Of a stretch of 64,000 bases of DNA, positions 28,001-35,926 are shown piece after piece. How positions within the stretch are numbered: the first letter of the stretch is position 1; every line of letters starts with the position of its first letter. The stretch spans positions 37,913 to 101,912 of the forward strand of contig NZ_CH672435.1 in assembly GCF_000153025.1 (NCBI RefSeq), given 5' to 3'. The notes beneath the pieces are model-generated. The model was not told the origin of the DNA. It was given only the letters and a program-made list of their open reading frames with translations, and made no database searches. The stretch is from Marinomonas sp. MED121. Lineage in GTDB: Bacteria > Pseudomonadota > Gammaproteobacteria > Pseudomonadales > Marinomonadaceae. A program made the translations under genes and the position numbers.

Positions 28001-30354
28001 GCACCATTACTGGCAAGGGAAGCTAAGCTTGCCTTCTCAGTTAATTGCAAACGATCCAGCACACCAGTGACATAGTGAATCAAGTTAGATTGACTGACTT
28101 CCACGCCTTTAGGTTGCCCAGTTGAGCCTGAAGTGTAAATCACATAAGCCACATCCTTTTCACTTGGAAGCAGGCTTTCAGCCAAAGCATCTGTTTGCGA
28201 AAGGTCGCCCCTATCTTGAGAAGAAAGAGTAGATTGAGAAGAAAGAGTGCTCTGAGAGGAAAGCATGGTTTGATTTACCCAAAGGCAGGCTTTAGGCAAC
28301 CAAATTGGAGCAACTATATTTTCTGAACTTTCTGGGCTTTCAGTGTTTTCTGAATGCTCAAAAGCACCCTCATCTTGGCCCACTACCAGCACTAGCTCTG
28401 CATCTTGGCAAATAAACTGCAATCGACTATCCGGCCACTTGTGGTCCATCGCCACATAGGTCGCCCCTAAACGCCAACAAGCCAACATAGCGACAAGCTG
28501 CTCAACACTTCGCTCTAAACAGATACCGACACGTTTGCCGGAGTTAACCCCTTTTTGCTGTAAAAACACCGCAGTAAGATCAACCTTTTGCATCAAGTCA
28601 GCATAACTAAGGGTCTGATTTTCACTTTTTAGAGCAATATTATCTGGCTGTGTTTGAGCAATGTTTGCAAATGCATTCCATGCTGTGTCTGTCACTGGCG
28701 CAAGTGTTTCACCCACTAATACCGAAGCCGTATCAGCGGTCGCTAAATCCAGATGATTTAAAGGTTGTGACGCATCTGCAAGCAGCTGATCGATAAAATG
28801 AAGAAAGCTATCACGAATACTTTCAACGGTTTCACGACGATACAAGCTATTGCTGTAACGCCATTTACCAAGAAAGCCAGTGCGACTATCGACAACAACT
28901 AGGTTCAAATCATGGGCGGCACCGCGCTGCTCTGCTAGCAGCTCGGCCTCCACGATACCTTGCATGCCTGCTTCTGGTCTCTCGTGGTTTAGGGTAAACA
29001 TATGCTGGAAAACAGGTGATCGACCCGCTTCACGCTTTACGTCTAATTTTTCGACCAAGGCAGAAAATGGATAGCCTTGATGCCTCATTACCTGCTGTGT
29101 CTGCTCATCCACTTGCGCGACCCAAGCCTCAAAAGACTGAAGCAAATCAGGTCGACACCTTAGGGCTAATGGGTTAACCAAATAGCCAACTAGACGAGCA
29201 TCTTCTGAGGACAAACGACCAGAACTTGGGGTACCAATAATAAAATCATCTTGGCCAGATAAACGCCCCATAAACCATTGAAACGCAGACATAAACCAAA
29301 CATAAGGCGTCACTTGTAATTGACGACATTGCTGTCGTAATTGCGCCCCTTGAGATTCGGACAGATTAAATTGAATCTCTTCCCCGTCTGAGCCCGTTTT
29401 AGCACTATGAGGAAAGTCTGTCGGTAAGTTGAGTTGCGGTAAATCGGCCAATTGCGCGAGCCAAAATTGCTCTGTCGCCTCTCCTGTTAAAACACTTTGT
29501 TGCTGTTTGGCACACCAGTCACGATAACTTATGGTTTCAACAGACTGAGCATCTAGCTTATCAATGCTTTGGACACCTAATAATTGCACCAGCTCCTGAC
29601 GCAAAACTTCGAATGACATAAAGTCCGCTGCGATATGGTGAATCACCATGGTGAAGTAAAGCTGCTGCTCATCACTTAAGGTGTTGGCTAATAAGGCTCC
29701 ACGACACACTTGCCCCTCATCCAGCTTTAACGCCTTGTCCGCTTCACGGGAAATCCAGCCATTAATTTGCTTTTGATTGGCATTATTTAGCGATAGTACA
29801 GACAAACTATGGCTATTTTCGCTGCTCTCTATAGCTTCTATACCTTGCTGGCTATCTGGCGCTGCCAACCATTGAACAGGATCCCCATCTCGCTCCCCAT
29901 AAGGGCTACACAAAATAGGATGACGCTTTAATAATTCAATAAAGGCTTGCTGAACTGCGTCAATCGTTACACAGCTATTCAACTTGATTGCGTAGGCCAT
30001 GTTATAAGCCGCACTCTCAGGTGCCATGCGATGTAAGAACCAAAGGGATTTCTCATTAAGCCCCAAAGGTCTAGGTGCAAAATAATCTGGCTGCTGAGTA
30101 AGCGCCTCAATAATAAGGTCTTTATTAGTCCGTATTTGAGCAAGGAGCGCTTGATCCATGACGCCTTTGGCGGCTTTAAAGGTTAGCTTGCCTTGGCTTA
30201 GCGTTAAGGTGACGCCTTTTAACCAACACTCTCTAAGTAATGGAAGGACGGCTTGAGTGCTGTTTGTCTGAGCTCTGCTTGTTTGAGCACTGTTTTTTTG
30301 AGGGCTATTTTTTTTAGCGCTGTTTATTTGAGGGCTATTTTTTTTAGAAGACAT
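25027..30354 (-). CDS. NRPS megasynthase 1 (MS1): TubC-type docking - C - A(Asp) - T - T - E
   Basis: 1775 residues; the first elongation subunit. After a repetitive Ser/Asn/Lys/Gln-rich leader (1-35) comes a TubC-like N-terminal docking domain (about 37-90; LLRECWLKGVTLTL), suiting uptake of a chain from a separate loading protein. The C domain has HHIAADF near 237 (Phe in place of the usual Gly), plausible for an acyl-accepting starter C domain. The A domain (YTSGSTG near 738) has pocket D-L-T-K-I-G-H-I-G-K, Asp. Two T domains follow in tandem (GGDSI near 1147 and 1222). The last 450 residues are an epimerase: HHLIMDAVSW near 1423, EGHGR, and SIGWFTSRFP. So the first residue should become D-Asp. 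A (GlyGlu)n run interrupts the A-domain C-terminal lobe. The start lies 2 bases after the acyl-AMP ligase stop, implying an operon. Confidence 0.93.
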   Translation of the reverse strand: MSSKKNSPQINSAKKNSPQKNSAQTSRAQTNSTQAVLPLLRECWLKGVTLTLSQGKLTFKAAKGVMDQALLAQIRTNKDLIIEALTQQPDYFAPRPLGLNEKSLWFLHRMAPESAAYNMAYAIKLNSCVTIDAVQQAFIELLKRHPILCSPYGERDGDPVQWLAAPDSQQGIEAIESSENSHSLSVLSLNNANQKQINGWISREADKALKLDEGQVCRGALLANTLSDEQQLYFTMVIHHIAADFMSFEVLRQELVQLLGVQSIDKLDAQSVETISYRDWCAKQQQSVLTGEATEQFWLAQLADLPQLNLPTDFPHSAKTGSDGEEIQFNLSESQGAQLRQQCRQLQVTPYVWFMSAFQWFMGRLSGQDDFIIGTPSSGRLSSEDARLVGYLVNPLALRCRPDLLQSFEAWVAQVDEQTQQVMRHQGYPFSALVEKLDVKREAGRSPVFQHMFTLNHERPEAGMQGIVEAELLAEQRGAAHDLNLVVVDSRTGFLGKWRYSNSLYRRETVESIRDSFLHFIDQLLADASQPLNHLDLATADTASVLVGETLAPVTDTAWNAFANIAQTQPDNIALKSENQTLSYADLMQKVDLTAVFLQQKGVNSGKRVGICLERSVEQLVAMLACWRLGATYVAMDHKWPDSRLQFICQDAELVLVVGQDEGAFEHSENTESPESSENIVAPIWLPKACLWVNQTMLSSQSTLSSQSTLSSQDRGDLSQTDALAESLLPSEKDVAYVIYTSGSTGQPKGVEVSQSNLIHYVTGVLDRLQLTEKASLASLASNGADLGYTAIYGALLSGRTLRLLAEDLAFDAEALAEELASSPVDCLKIVPSHLNGILLATARSEWLPNEALILGGEAISPELVAKVSVRKKTMSIFNHYGPTETTIGVVAQKLDLLSESIALGRPLANVGTRVVDACGRVVPQGFAGELDVSGPTLANGYLGQAALTKERFHQVDGRSWYRTGDRVKQVGEVLYFIGRSDFQIKIRGYRVEPGEVEAWLKQHLDDAVVLNVPDERQNNRLVTYIVVGEGEGEGEGEGEGEGEGKTSYINEKLDSLKARMQSELPDYMVPAVWVPLERLPLLGNGKLDRKALPDADAYIEKANLVEANSSESSSLASTLTPTESALLTIWQTLLGKPALTIHDNFFANGGDSILGLQIIAKAKKEDITLTPKAIFEHQTVAELALVAKTPEKPESQLEKALLEIAKEVLGKPNLTAKDNFFAVGGDSILSLQIIAKAKSSGIALTPKQVFEHQTMAELALAALEANTAKATSAKAETRSQKIILPSEPFGLTPIQAWFFEQQGDRPQESLSHWNQSLLLDANIDLDISALRAAALTLIERHPSLRLAFSKGSEPSFAAWQQVYQPIESNWGERLVQEYDGDDVNAEDVNSPVLASLQSDFKLDQAPLVKFVWLSKSKQLLCVAHHLIMDAVSWQVLLQDLHAFYKAALSNHSNAFSAPDVARFDQWQDYLAERASQLDVQAATAYWAAQIQTELPQVDANNSYENSAQVSVSLSQELTQKLLGDANVAYKTRVQELLLTALAKVLGQWQQLPDVTIELEGHGRESGDSDLDLSTSIGWFTSRFPQKLSAVVDWESALIHNKEQLRRLPEKGLEYGLLRYLSLSGADTGSQDAAAKPSFKQIFNERSHSFVSFNYLGQQDGLAGDSPFSLSTPLCPGMKAATALRPHVLDINAVILSGELHLEWTYPALNQQENSENSHNLYACVPEIAENYMNELVLLIEHCCHPSTGRATAIDFPDADITDAEFIDLLAELEA
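27221..27268 (-). repeat. Hexanucleotide repeat (CCTTCT, about 8 copies) inside MS1
   Basis: Encodes a (Gly-Glu)n run in the A-domain C-terminal lobe, between the RGYRVEPGEVE and NGKLDRKAL motifs. Perfect short units favour slippage, always in frame. Confidence 0.95.
28216..28269 (-). repeat. 18-base tandem repeat (3 copies) inside MS1
   Basis: Encodes SSQSTL repeats upstream of VAYVIYTSGSTG. In frame. Confidence 0.9.
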
Positions 30355-30356
30355 GA

Positions 30357-32501
30357 TTAAATCTCCCCCTCAAGTAGGCATTCTTCTTCATTTACCTCTA
30401 GATCCACTTGATGAGACTTCGAACCGCTTTGTGTCGATGCAAGATAGGTCGCCAACGCTTTGGTGGTTGGATATTGCCAGATTAATTCCGCTGATAGATC
30501 CAGATTTAGACGCTGAGACAGCTCATGGGTTAATGTCATTGAATCAACCGAATCAAGCCCTGTTCCAGCCAATTTTTGCTCTGGGTTCACATCATCCAAA
30601 GCAACTTGCAAACGCTGTGCGATCCAATAACAGATCCAGTGAGAAATCGACGCTTCATTACCTGACATCAGCTCAGGCTCATTCGATTCCTTTTCCTCAA
30701 TCGCAGTATCCGCTTCGCCATCCATCTGCCATTGCGCCACTTGAGTTAACGCACCTTGCTCGTATAGATCACGATTTTTAAGGCGCTGAATTTTACCTGA
30801 GGTGGTTTTTGCTAATGACACAGGTTTGATTAACACCACAGCAGACAGGCTAATGTCATACTCTTCAGCAACCGCTTGGCGAATACTTAAAATAATGTCT
30901 TCATAGTTTTTGTTGCGCATGCCTTGGCGAGTGACTTCTTGCACCAAGACAACCTTATTATCTGTTGTTTGGAACACAGCCCCACCATGTGGCGCTAGGT
31001 CTTTATCAACCACCTGTACGCTTGCTTCTATATCTTGAGGGTAAAGATTACGGCCATTAACAATGACGACTTCTTTTGCTCGACCACTGACATAAAGCCA
31101 GCCATCTAAAATGAAGCCAAGGTCCCCCGTACGAAGGTAACCCCCATTTTTGTCAACAACATCCTTTGTGGTTTGCGAATAAAAAAGTACGTCATTATTG
31201 AATACCTCAGCGTTCACTTCAGGCTTGTTCCAATACCCCTGTGCTACGCTAGCACCGCGAATCCAAATCTCGCCCACCCTGTCATCTGCAAGCACTTGCT
31301 TTGTTTCAGGATCCACAATAGACACCGCCATCTGATCATTTAAACGGCCTGAGGAAGGAACATCTACCAGGTTTTCAAACAAGTCTTGCTCATTTAAATC
31401 GCCTTCCTTAACCCTTACCAATCTGCCTTTTTGCAACGCCGCCTTATTAAGCTGAACATTTCGATAAGACTGATCAATGGCCGTTGAAGTCACAAACAAG
31501 CAGGTCTCTGCCATGCCATAACAAGGCTTTAAAGCATGCTTAGACAAACCACACTCAGCGAAGGTTTGGTTAAATTTTTCCAAAGTCGCTGTATGTATCG
31601 GCTCTGCGCCATTTACAGCAAAACGCCAATGACTTAAATCTAAAGTTTGCTTCTGCTCTTCACTGACTCGTGCAACACAATGCTCATAGATAAAATTCGG
31701 CCCGCCGCTCAACACGGCTTTATGATCAGAAATCGCCTTAAGCCAAAGGAAAGGGGCTTGCAAAACAACAGGAGGAAGGAGCAACCAAACAGAAGCACCA
31801 GCACACATTGGCGCCAAGACAAAGCCCACAAAGCCCATGTCATGATACATAGGCAGCCAACTCACGATATTTCCGCACTCAGTCAATGAGAGCTCTTGAA
31901 CGATTAGCGCGGTATTCTGTATTAAATTACCATGCCCTAGCATCACGCCTTTTGGTGAACCGGTGGAACCAGAACTGTATTGAAGATAAGCCACCGTCTC
32001 AGCATTAATATTTGGCATAACCCATTGTGCTGCTGAGTTTATCGCCTCTTCACCCACCACAAATTGATGACAAGCTTGGTCACTCTCTGCCAACCAAGCT
32101 TTCACCTGATCATTATGTTCAGCACTACAAAGCGCGAGACTTGCATCGGCATCTTTTAAAATACTGGTTAAACGCCCCCAGTCACGGCGACGCTGTTGCG
32201 GTGCATAGGCTGTTACAGCAATCAGCCCAGCATAAATACAACCAAAAAAGCCCACTATATAGTCGATACCATTTGGCATTAACAACATAGCTCGATCGCC
32301 TGGCTCAGATAGCGCCCTCAACTCAACAGCCATAGCACGAGCACGTGTACTCAACTGCGCATAGCTAATCGTTTCAGCGACATCAGAACCATTCGCCAAC
32401 AAGGTAAAACAGGTTTTATCACCATTAGAGCTTACTTGGTGCTCCAATAGTTCGATAAGATTTGAATAAGAAGGGGTATCAATCAGACAATCCTGATCCA
32501 T
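30357..32501 (-). CDS. Fatty acyl-AMP ligase with C-terminal acyl carrier domain (lipoinitiation)
   Basis: 714 residues. The N-terminal 590 residues are a fatty acyl-AMP ligase: YSSGSTGSPKGV near 174, the FAAL-style WLPMYHDMGFVG, SGGPNF, NGAEPI and CYGMAETCLFV. Such enzymes activate a free fatty acid as acyl-adenylate and pass it to a carrier protein rather than to CoA. The C-terminal 85 residues are an ACP with GLDSVDS near 648, where the Ser carries phosphopantetheine. Placed directly before MS1, it should load the fatty tail onto the first condensation domain, so the product is a lipopeptide. The start at 32501 is preceded by AGGAG with 8-base spacing. Chain length cannot be read from the sequence. 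Confidence 0.95.
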   Translation of the reverse strand: MDQDCLIDTPSYSNLIELLEHQVSSNGDKTCFTLLANGSDVAETISYAQLSTRARAMAVELRALSEPGDRAMLLMPNGIDYIVGFFGCIYAGLIAVTAYAPQQRRRDWGRLTSILKDADASLALCSAEHNDQVKAWLAESDQACHQFVVGEEAINSAAQWVMPNINAETVAYLQYSSGSTGSPKGVMLGHGNLIQNTALIVQELSLTECGNIVSWLPMYHDMGFVGFVLAPMCAGASVWLLLPPVVLQAPFLWLKAISDHKAVLSGGPNFIYEHCVARVSEEQKQTLDLSHWRFAVNGAEPIHTATLEKFNQTFAECGLSKHALKPCYGMAETCLFVTSTAIDQSYRNVQLNKAALQKGRLVRVKEGDLNEQDLFENLVDVPSSGRLNDQMAVSIVDPETKQVLADDRVGEIWIRGASVAQGYWNKPEVNAEVFNNDVLFYSQTTKDVVDKNGGYLRTGDLGFILDGWLYVSGRAKEVVIVNGRNLYPQDIEASVQVVDKDLAPHGGAVFQTTDNKVVLVQEVTRQGMRNKNYEDIILSIRQAVAEEYDISLSAVVLIKPVSLAKTTSGKIQRLKNRDLYEQGALTQVAQWQMDGEADTAIEEKESNEPELMSGNEASISHWICYWIAQRLQVALDDVNPEQKLAGTGLDSVDSMTLTHELSQRLNLDLSAELIWQYPTTKALATYLASTQSGSKSHQVDLEVNEEECLLEGEI

Positions 32502-32616
32502 GAAAACGCTCCTACGACCTCCTTTTCTTTAGAGGTCAGTGTAAAAATGACATTGGTGCCCTGATAACTTGGGCTTTAAATACTTAAAATCTGGACAAAG
32601 TTCGGCATCTATTGGG

Positions 32617-33603
32617 CTATTGATTAGACTCAGCCATCGCCACAACCACTTTACGCTCACCTTTAAAGGTGCCTCGGGCATGGGCTGTCAACATGTTATC
32701 CAGCATCATTACGTCACCTTCTTCCCACAAGAATTTCACCTCACAGTCATCCATCACTTGGCGCACATGATCTAAATCCTTTTCATCAATGGCACTGCCA
32801 TCGCCGTAATAAACATTACGCGGCAGGTTCTCTTCACCCACAATCGAGATCAGGGTTTCACGCACATGGGGCTGTAAATTAGAGACATGGAAAAGATGAG
32901 CTTGATTAAACCAGACTTTCTCCCCTGTCCTTGGATGAGTGATAGTGGCTTGGCAGACTTGACGAGTACGTAATTCATCATCGTTTAGCCATTCAAATTC
33001 AATTTGATTTTCTTTACAGAAGGACTCAACTTGCGATTTGCTTTCTGTGTTGAAGGCTTTTTCCCAAGGCAAGTCCAGACCGTTGCCGTAATTACGAACA
33101 TACATTAATTTCTTCTGTTCAAAACGGGCACGAATATCAGGGTCGATTAAATTATAAATTTGACGGCTATCGGCAATCGGTGTTTCGCCCCCCTCTTCTG
33201 CCACTTTCAATGAGCAGAACCAAATTCTCATTGGCCAACTTAAGGTATAAGCCTGCTCGTTGTGCAAAGGAATCACTTGATGAGAAGGATATTCTGTTGA
33301 GGTATATACTTTACCCTCCACGTTGCTACGAGGTGTCGAGGCATAGTCGTAACTTAAGAGCTCTTCACCAAAAGCTTTAGCAAACTCTTGAAAATCCTTT
33401 TCCCCAGTAATTTGAAATCCACGTAATAACACGCCACCTACTTTTTCCAACTGAGCGTCGATCACTTGCTTAATATCGGCAAAACAAGTACGCCAGTCCG
33501 CCTCTGCTCTAGGCTCTATCACAAGAGGCAAAAGACCTTGGCCTTCCAACTGACAAGTAGAAACACTGCTATCAACCATTTTTTCTTTCTGAATTAGCAT
33601 CAA
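32617..33603 (-). CDS. Stand-alone TauD/SyrP-like Fe(II)/2-oxoglutarate beta-hydroxylase
   Basis: 328 residues, a free-standing relative of the domain fused to MS3. The metal-binding HxE is in LHNEQAYTLSWPMR; the distal His and the 2-oxoglutarate-binding Arg are in TAHARGTFKGERKV. SyrP-like enzymes hydroxylate the beta-carbon of aspartate tethered to an NRPS carrier domain, with succinate and CO2 as by-products. It is the first gene of the leftward NRPS operon, 115 bases before the acyl-AMP ligase. Because MS4 already has a fused partner on MS3, this enzyme is the better candidate for acting in trans on the Asp residues of MS1 and of the first module of MS3. Hydroxylation of another residue cannot be excluded. 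Confidence 0.9.
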   Translation of the reverse strand: MMLIQKEKMVDSSVSTCQLEGQGLLPLVIEPRAEADWRTCFADIKQVIDAQLEKVGGVLLRGFQITGEKDFQEFAKAFGEELLSYDYASTPRSNVEGKVYTSTEYPSHQVIPLHNEQAYTLSWPMRIWFCSLKVAEEGGETPIADSRQIYNLIDPDIRARFEQKKLMYVRNYGNGLDLPWEKAFNTESKSQVESFCKENQIEFEWLNDDELRTRQVCQATITHPRTGEKVWFNQAHLFHVSNLQPHVRETLISIVGEENLPRNVYYGDGSAIDEKDLDHVRQVMDDCEVKFLWEEGDVMMLDNMLTAHARGTFKGERKVVVAMAESNQ

Positions 33604-33829
33604 AAAACCCTATCAATCTAAAAAATATTTTTCACAAACTCTTCTGCTACTTTTGCTATGTACCAGCATCTAAATGGATATCAGGAGGCGATCATACACA
33701 ATTTATTCAAAAAACAGAATAAGATTGATTATTATTTGCATTTAAATTATAAACAACACCTCTAATCTCATTTGCATTAAATGTTATTTTTAAATACTCG
33801 TTTTTATGGAACAAAATACGGAGAAAAAC
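33604..33829. promoter_or_regulatory. Divergent promoter region of the NRPS locus with a candidate Fur site
   Basis: This AT-rich 226-base gap separates the leftward NRPS operon from the rightward mbtH-dat pair and must hold both promoters. TGATTATTATTTGCA (33726-33740) matches 12 of the 14 defined positions of the TGATAATNATTATCA Fur motif. In so AT-rich a stretch such a match can be chance. If real, the locus is iron-regulated, as a siderophore cluster would be. Confidence 0.4.
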
Positions 33830-34036
33830 ATGAGCCTTGATAACCCAAACACCACATTCAGTGTCGTCGTTAACAAAGAAGCGCAATATTCAATATGGCC
33901 TGAATACAAAGAAATTCCTGCTGGGTGGCGCGAGGTCGGTAAACAAGGGAAAAAAGAAGAATGTCTGAGTTGGATTAAAGACAATTGGACAGATATGCGC
34001 CCTAAAAGCCTTCAAGACGCAATGGCAAACCAGTGA
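33830..34036 (+). CDS. MbtH-like NRPS accessory protein
   Basis: 68 residues with the family signature in order: NKEAQYSIWP, IPAGWREVG, ECLSWIKDNWTDMRPKSL. MbtH-like proteins bind the N-terminal lobe of adenylation domains and are often needed for their solubility and activity. The start at 33830 is chosen over an upstream in-frame ATG at 33806 because CGGAG lies 6 bases before it and because MSLDNPNTTF is the usual family N-terminus. It is divergent from the NRPS operon and probably co-transcribed with the aminotransferase 79 bases downstream. Confidence 0.95.
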   Translation: MSLDNPNTTFSVVVNKEAQYSIWPEYKEIPAGWREVGKQGKKEECLSWIKDNWTDMRPKSLQDAMANQ

Positions 34037-34115
34037 GCTAAAACATGATTACGCAGCCATTGCACTCAGTTAGAGCAACATTTTCTAAGTGAATTTTTTA
34101 TAGTTTGGAGACACA

Positions 34116-35564
34116 GTGAATTACACCAATAGCGAGATCGTCGTACCTAAGCACGATCAAACAATGTTATCGATCAAGGGCTCAAATAAAGAGCCATTAA
34201 ATCTAAATGTATTTTTAGAGCAACCTACCCGCGCTTTAAAATCAACTATTCACTTAGAGAATCAAGAAAATAGAGAATCAAACGCGCGTAGTTATCCTCG
34301 ACGTATCCCTTTAGCCCTAACCAGAGGCCAAGGCATATATTTACAAGACACTGAACAACAAGTCTTCATTGATGGTTTAGCGGCTGCTGGGACCTTAGCT
34401 TTAGGTCATAGCCATCCAGAAATCGCAGAAAGCATTACGCAAACATTAAACAGTGGCGTACCTCTTCAAACACTGGATATCACCACCCCAGTAAAAGAAG
34501 AGTTCATCGACACCTTGTTTCAACTACTGCCACCTAACATGGCAAAACAAGCACGGGTGCAGTTTTGCAGCCCTTGTGGCGCAGATGCCGTAGAGGCCGC
34601 GATCAAGCTTGCGAAGACAGCAACAGGGCGAAATACCATTATTGCGTTTTCTGGCGCTTATCACGGCATGACCCAAGGCACGCTTTCTATTATGGGTAAC
34701 CTAGGGCCTAAATCTGCGATTGGCGCCATAGTGCCTGATGTCCAATTTATGCCTTACCCTTATGCACCGCGTTGCCCATATGGCCTTGGCGAAGACGGCG
34801 TAAAAGCCAGCTTAAACCAGCTTGAAACCATGCTAACTGATCCAGAATCTGGTGTACTAAAACCTGCGGCAATCATACTTGAAGCCGTACAAGGTGAAGC
34901 CGGTGCGATTCCTGCAGACAACGAATGGCTAAAAGGCCTTAGAAGACTCACTCAACAGCATGGCATTTTACTCATAGTTGATGAGGTGCAAGCTGGCATG
35001 GGAAGAACGGGTGAGATATTTGCCTTTGAACATGCCGGCATCGAGCCTGACATTATCGTATTATCAAAAGCGATTGGCGGCGGCCTACCAATGGCAGTCA
35101 TAGTCTACAAGAGTGACATTGACCTTTGGAAACCAGGCGCACACGCCGGGACGTTTAGAGGTAACCAACTCGCTCTTGCAAGTGGTCGTGTGGTTATGCG
35201 CCACCTGTTAGAAGAAAACCTTCACCTGCATGCAAGAGACATGGGCGCTAGACTAAAGACCCATTTAGCCAAGATCACAAGCCCACTAGTAGGCAATGTT
35301 CGTGGTCGCGGCCTTATGCTTGGGGTCGAAATAGTTAACCCTCTCGCAGAAAAAGATAGTCTTGGGCAATACCCAGTGGATGGCGAACGGGCTAGAGCAA
35401 TACAACAAGAAGCCCTCAAGCTAGGTTTAATCGTCGAACTCGGTGGCCGCTTTGGCTCGACTATCCGCCTGCTTCCTCCGCTGATCATCAAAGAGGAAGA
35501 AGTCGATACCATTGCAGAAAGGCTGGCTGAAGCGATTGATATCGTTACCCTTAAAACCACCTGA
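34116..35564 (+). CDS. dat: L-2,4-diaminobutyrate:2-oxoglutarate aminotransferase (class III)
   Basis: 482 residues. A class III pyridoxal-phosphate aminotransferase: GTLALGHSHPEI, FCSPCGADAVEAAIKLAKTATGR, SGAYHGMTQG, LIVDEVQAGMGRTG, and the PLP lysine in VLSKAIGGGLPM. It matches the diaminobutyrate aminotransferases that make L-2,4-diaminobutyrate from aspartate 4-semialdehyde with glutamate as amino donor. There are no ectA or ectC neighbours, so an ectoine role is unlikely; the adjacent NRPS has an adenylation pocket that looks like the Dab code, so it should supply that monomer. GTG start at 34116 with TTTGGAG 5 bases upstream; the nearest ATG is 16 codons in and lacks an RBS. Confidence 0.92.
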   Translation: MNYTNSEIVVPKHDQTMLSIKGSNKEPLNLNVFLEQPTRALKSTIHLENQENRESNARSYPRRIPLALTRGQGIYLQDTEQQVFIDGLAAAGTLALGHSHPEIAESITQTLNSGVPLQTLDITTPVKEEFIDTLFQLLPPNMAKQARVQFCSPCGADAVEAAIKLAKTATGRNTIIAFSGAYHGMTQGTLSIMGNLGPKSAIGAIVPDVQFMPYPYAPRCPYGLGEDGVKASLNQLETMLTDPESGVLKPAAIILEAVQGEAGAIPADNEWLKGLRRLTQQHGILLIVDEVQAGMGRTGEIFAFEHAGIEPDIIVLSKAIGGGLPMAVIVYKSDIDLWKPGAHAGTFRGNQLALASGRVVMRHLLEENLHLHARDMGARLKTHLAKITSPLVGNVRGRGLMLGVEIVNPLAEKDSLGQYPVDGERARAIQQEALKLGLIVELGGRFGSTIRLLPPLIIKEEEVDTIAERLAEAIDIVTLKTT

Positions 35565-35926
35565 TGAGCTGGTTAAGTGAGGTTTTAAGGCAATCTTAAA
35601 ACAAAGAAAAAGTGCTCTCCTCCACTTGCCGCTAAGTAGTTTTATTTAGCGGCTTCACTCTAAAGCTAGAACTAAACATCACTTTGGATAAGTACCGTCA
35701 TGGATGAGCATAATAGACATGATTTCGATCGAAGTGATCATGCTAGATAAGATGTACAAACAGCATATGCAAATAGCTAAGGCTATGGAGTTTAGTGCTT
35801 TATTGGATGACACCTGTATTAGTCCGTTTTAGGGGATTTGGTAGAGTGATCAACGAGAGCACTAAATCCAACACCACCACAAATATTTTTTATTAAGTTT
35901 AAATAAATACAAGTTTAATTAATTTG
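35565..35926. other. Gene-free stretch at the right end of the NRPS locus
   Basis: It contains the hairpin at 35628-35653 and a short open stretch (about 35720-35842) with no RBS and no recognisable product, possibly decayed coding sequence. No mobile-element ends or tRNA fragments are visible. Confidence 0.4.
35628..35653 (+). terminator. Hairpin downstream of the aminotransferase
   Basis: GCCGCTAA and TTAGCGGC form an 8-bp stem around a 10-base loop, 64 bases after the dat stop. There is no strong U-tract, so termination strength is uncertain. Confidence 0.5.

Noticed and set aside
30353..30781. 142-codon plus-strand frame opposite the acyl-AMP ligase
   Set aside because: It is antisense to the ACP domain and C-terminal region of the ligase; its composition reflects the complementary strand.
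34116..35564. EctB of ectoine synthesis
   Set aside because: No ectA or ectC neighbour; the locus is an NRPS cluster with a Dab-like pocket, so Dab supply for the peptide is the better reading.
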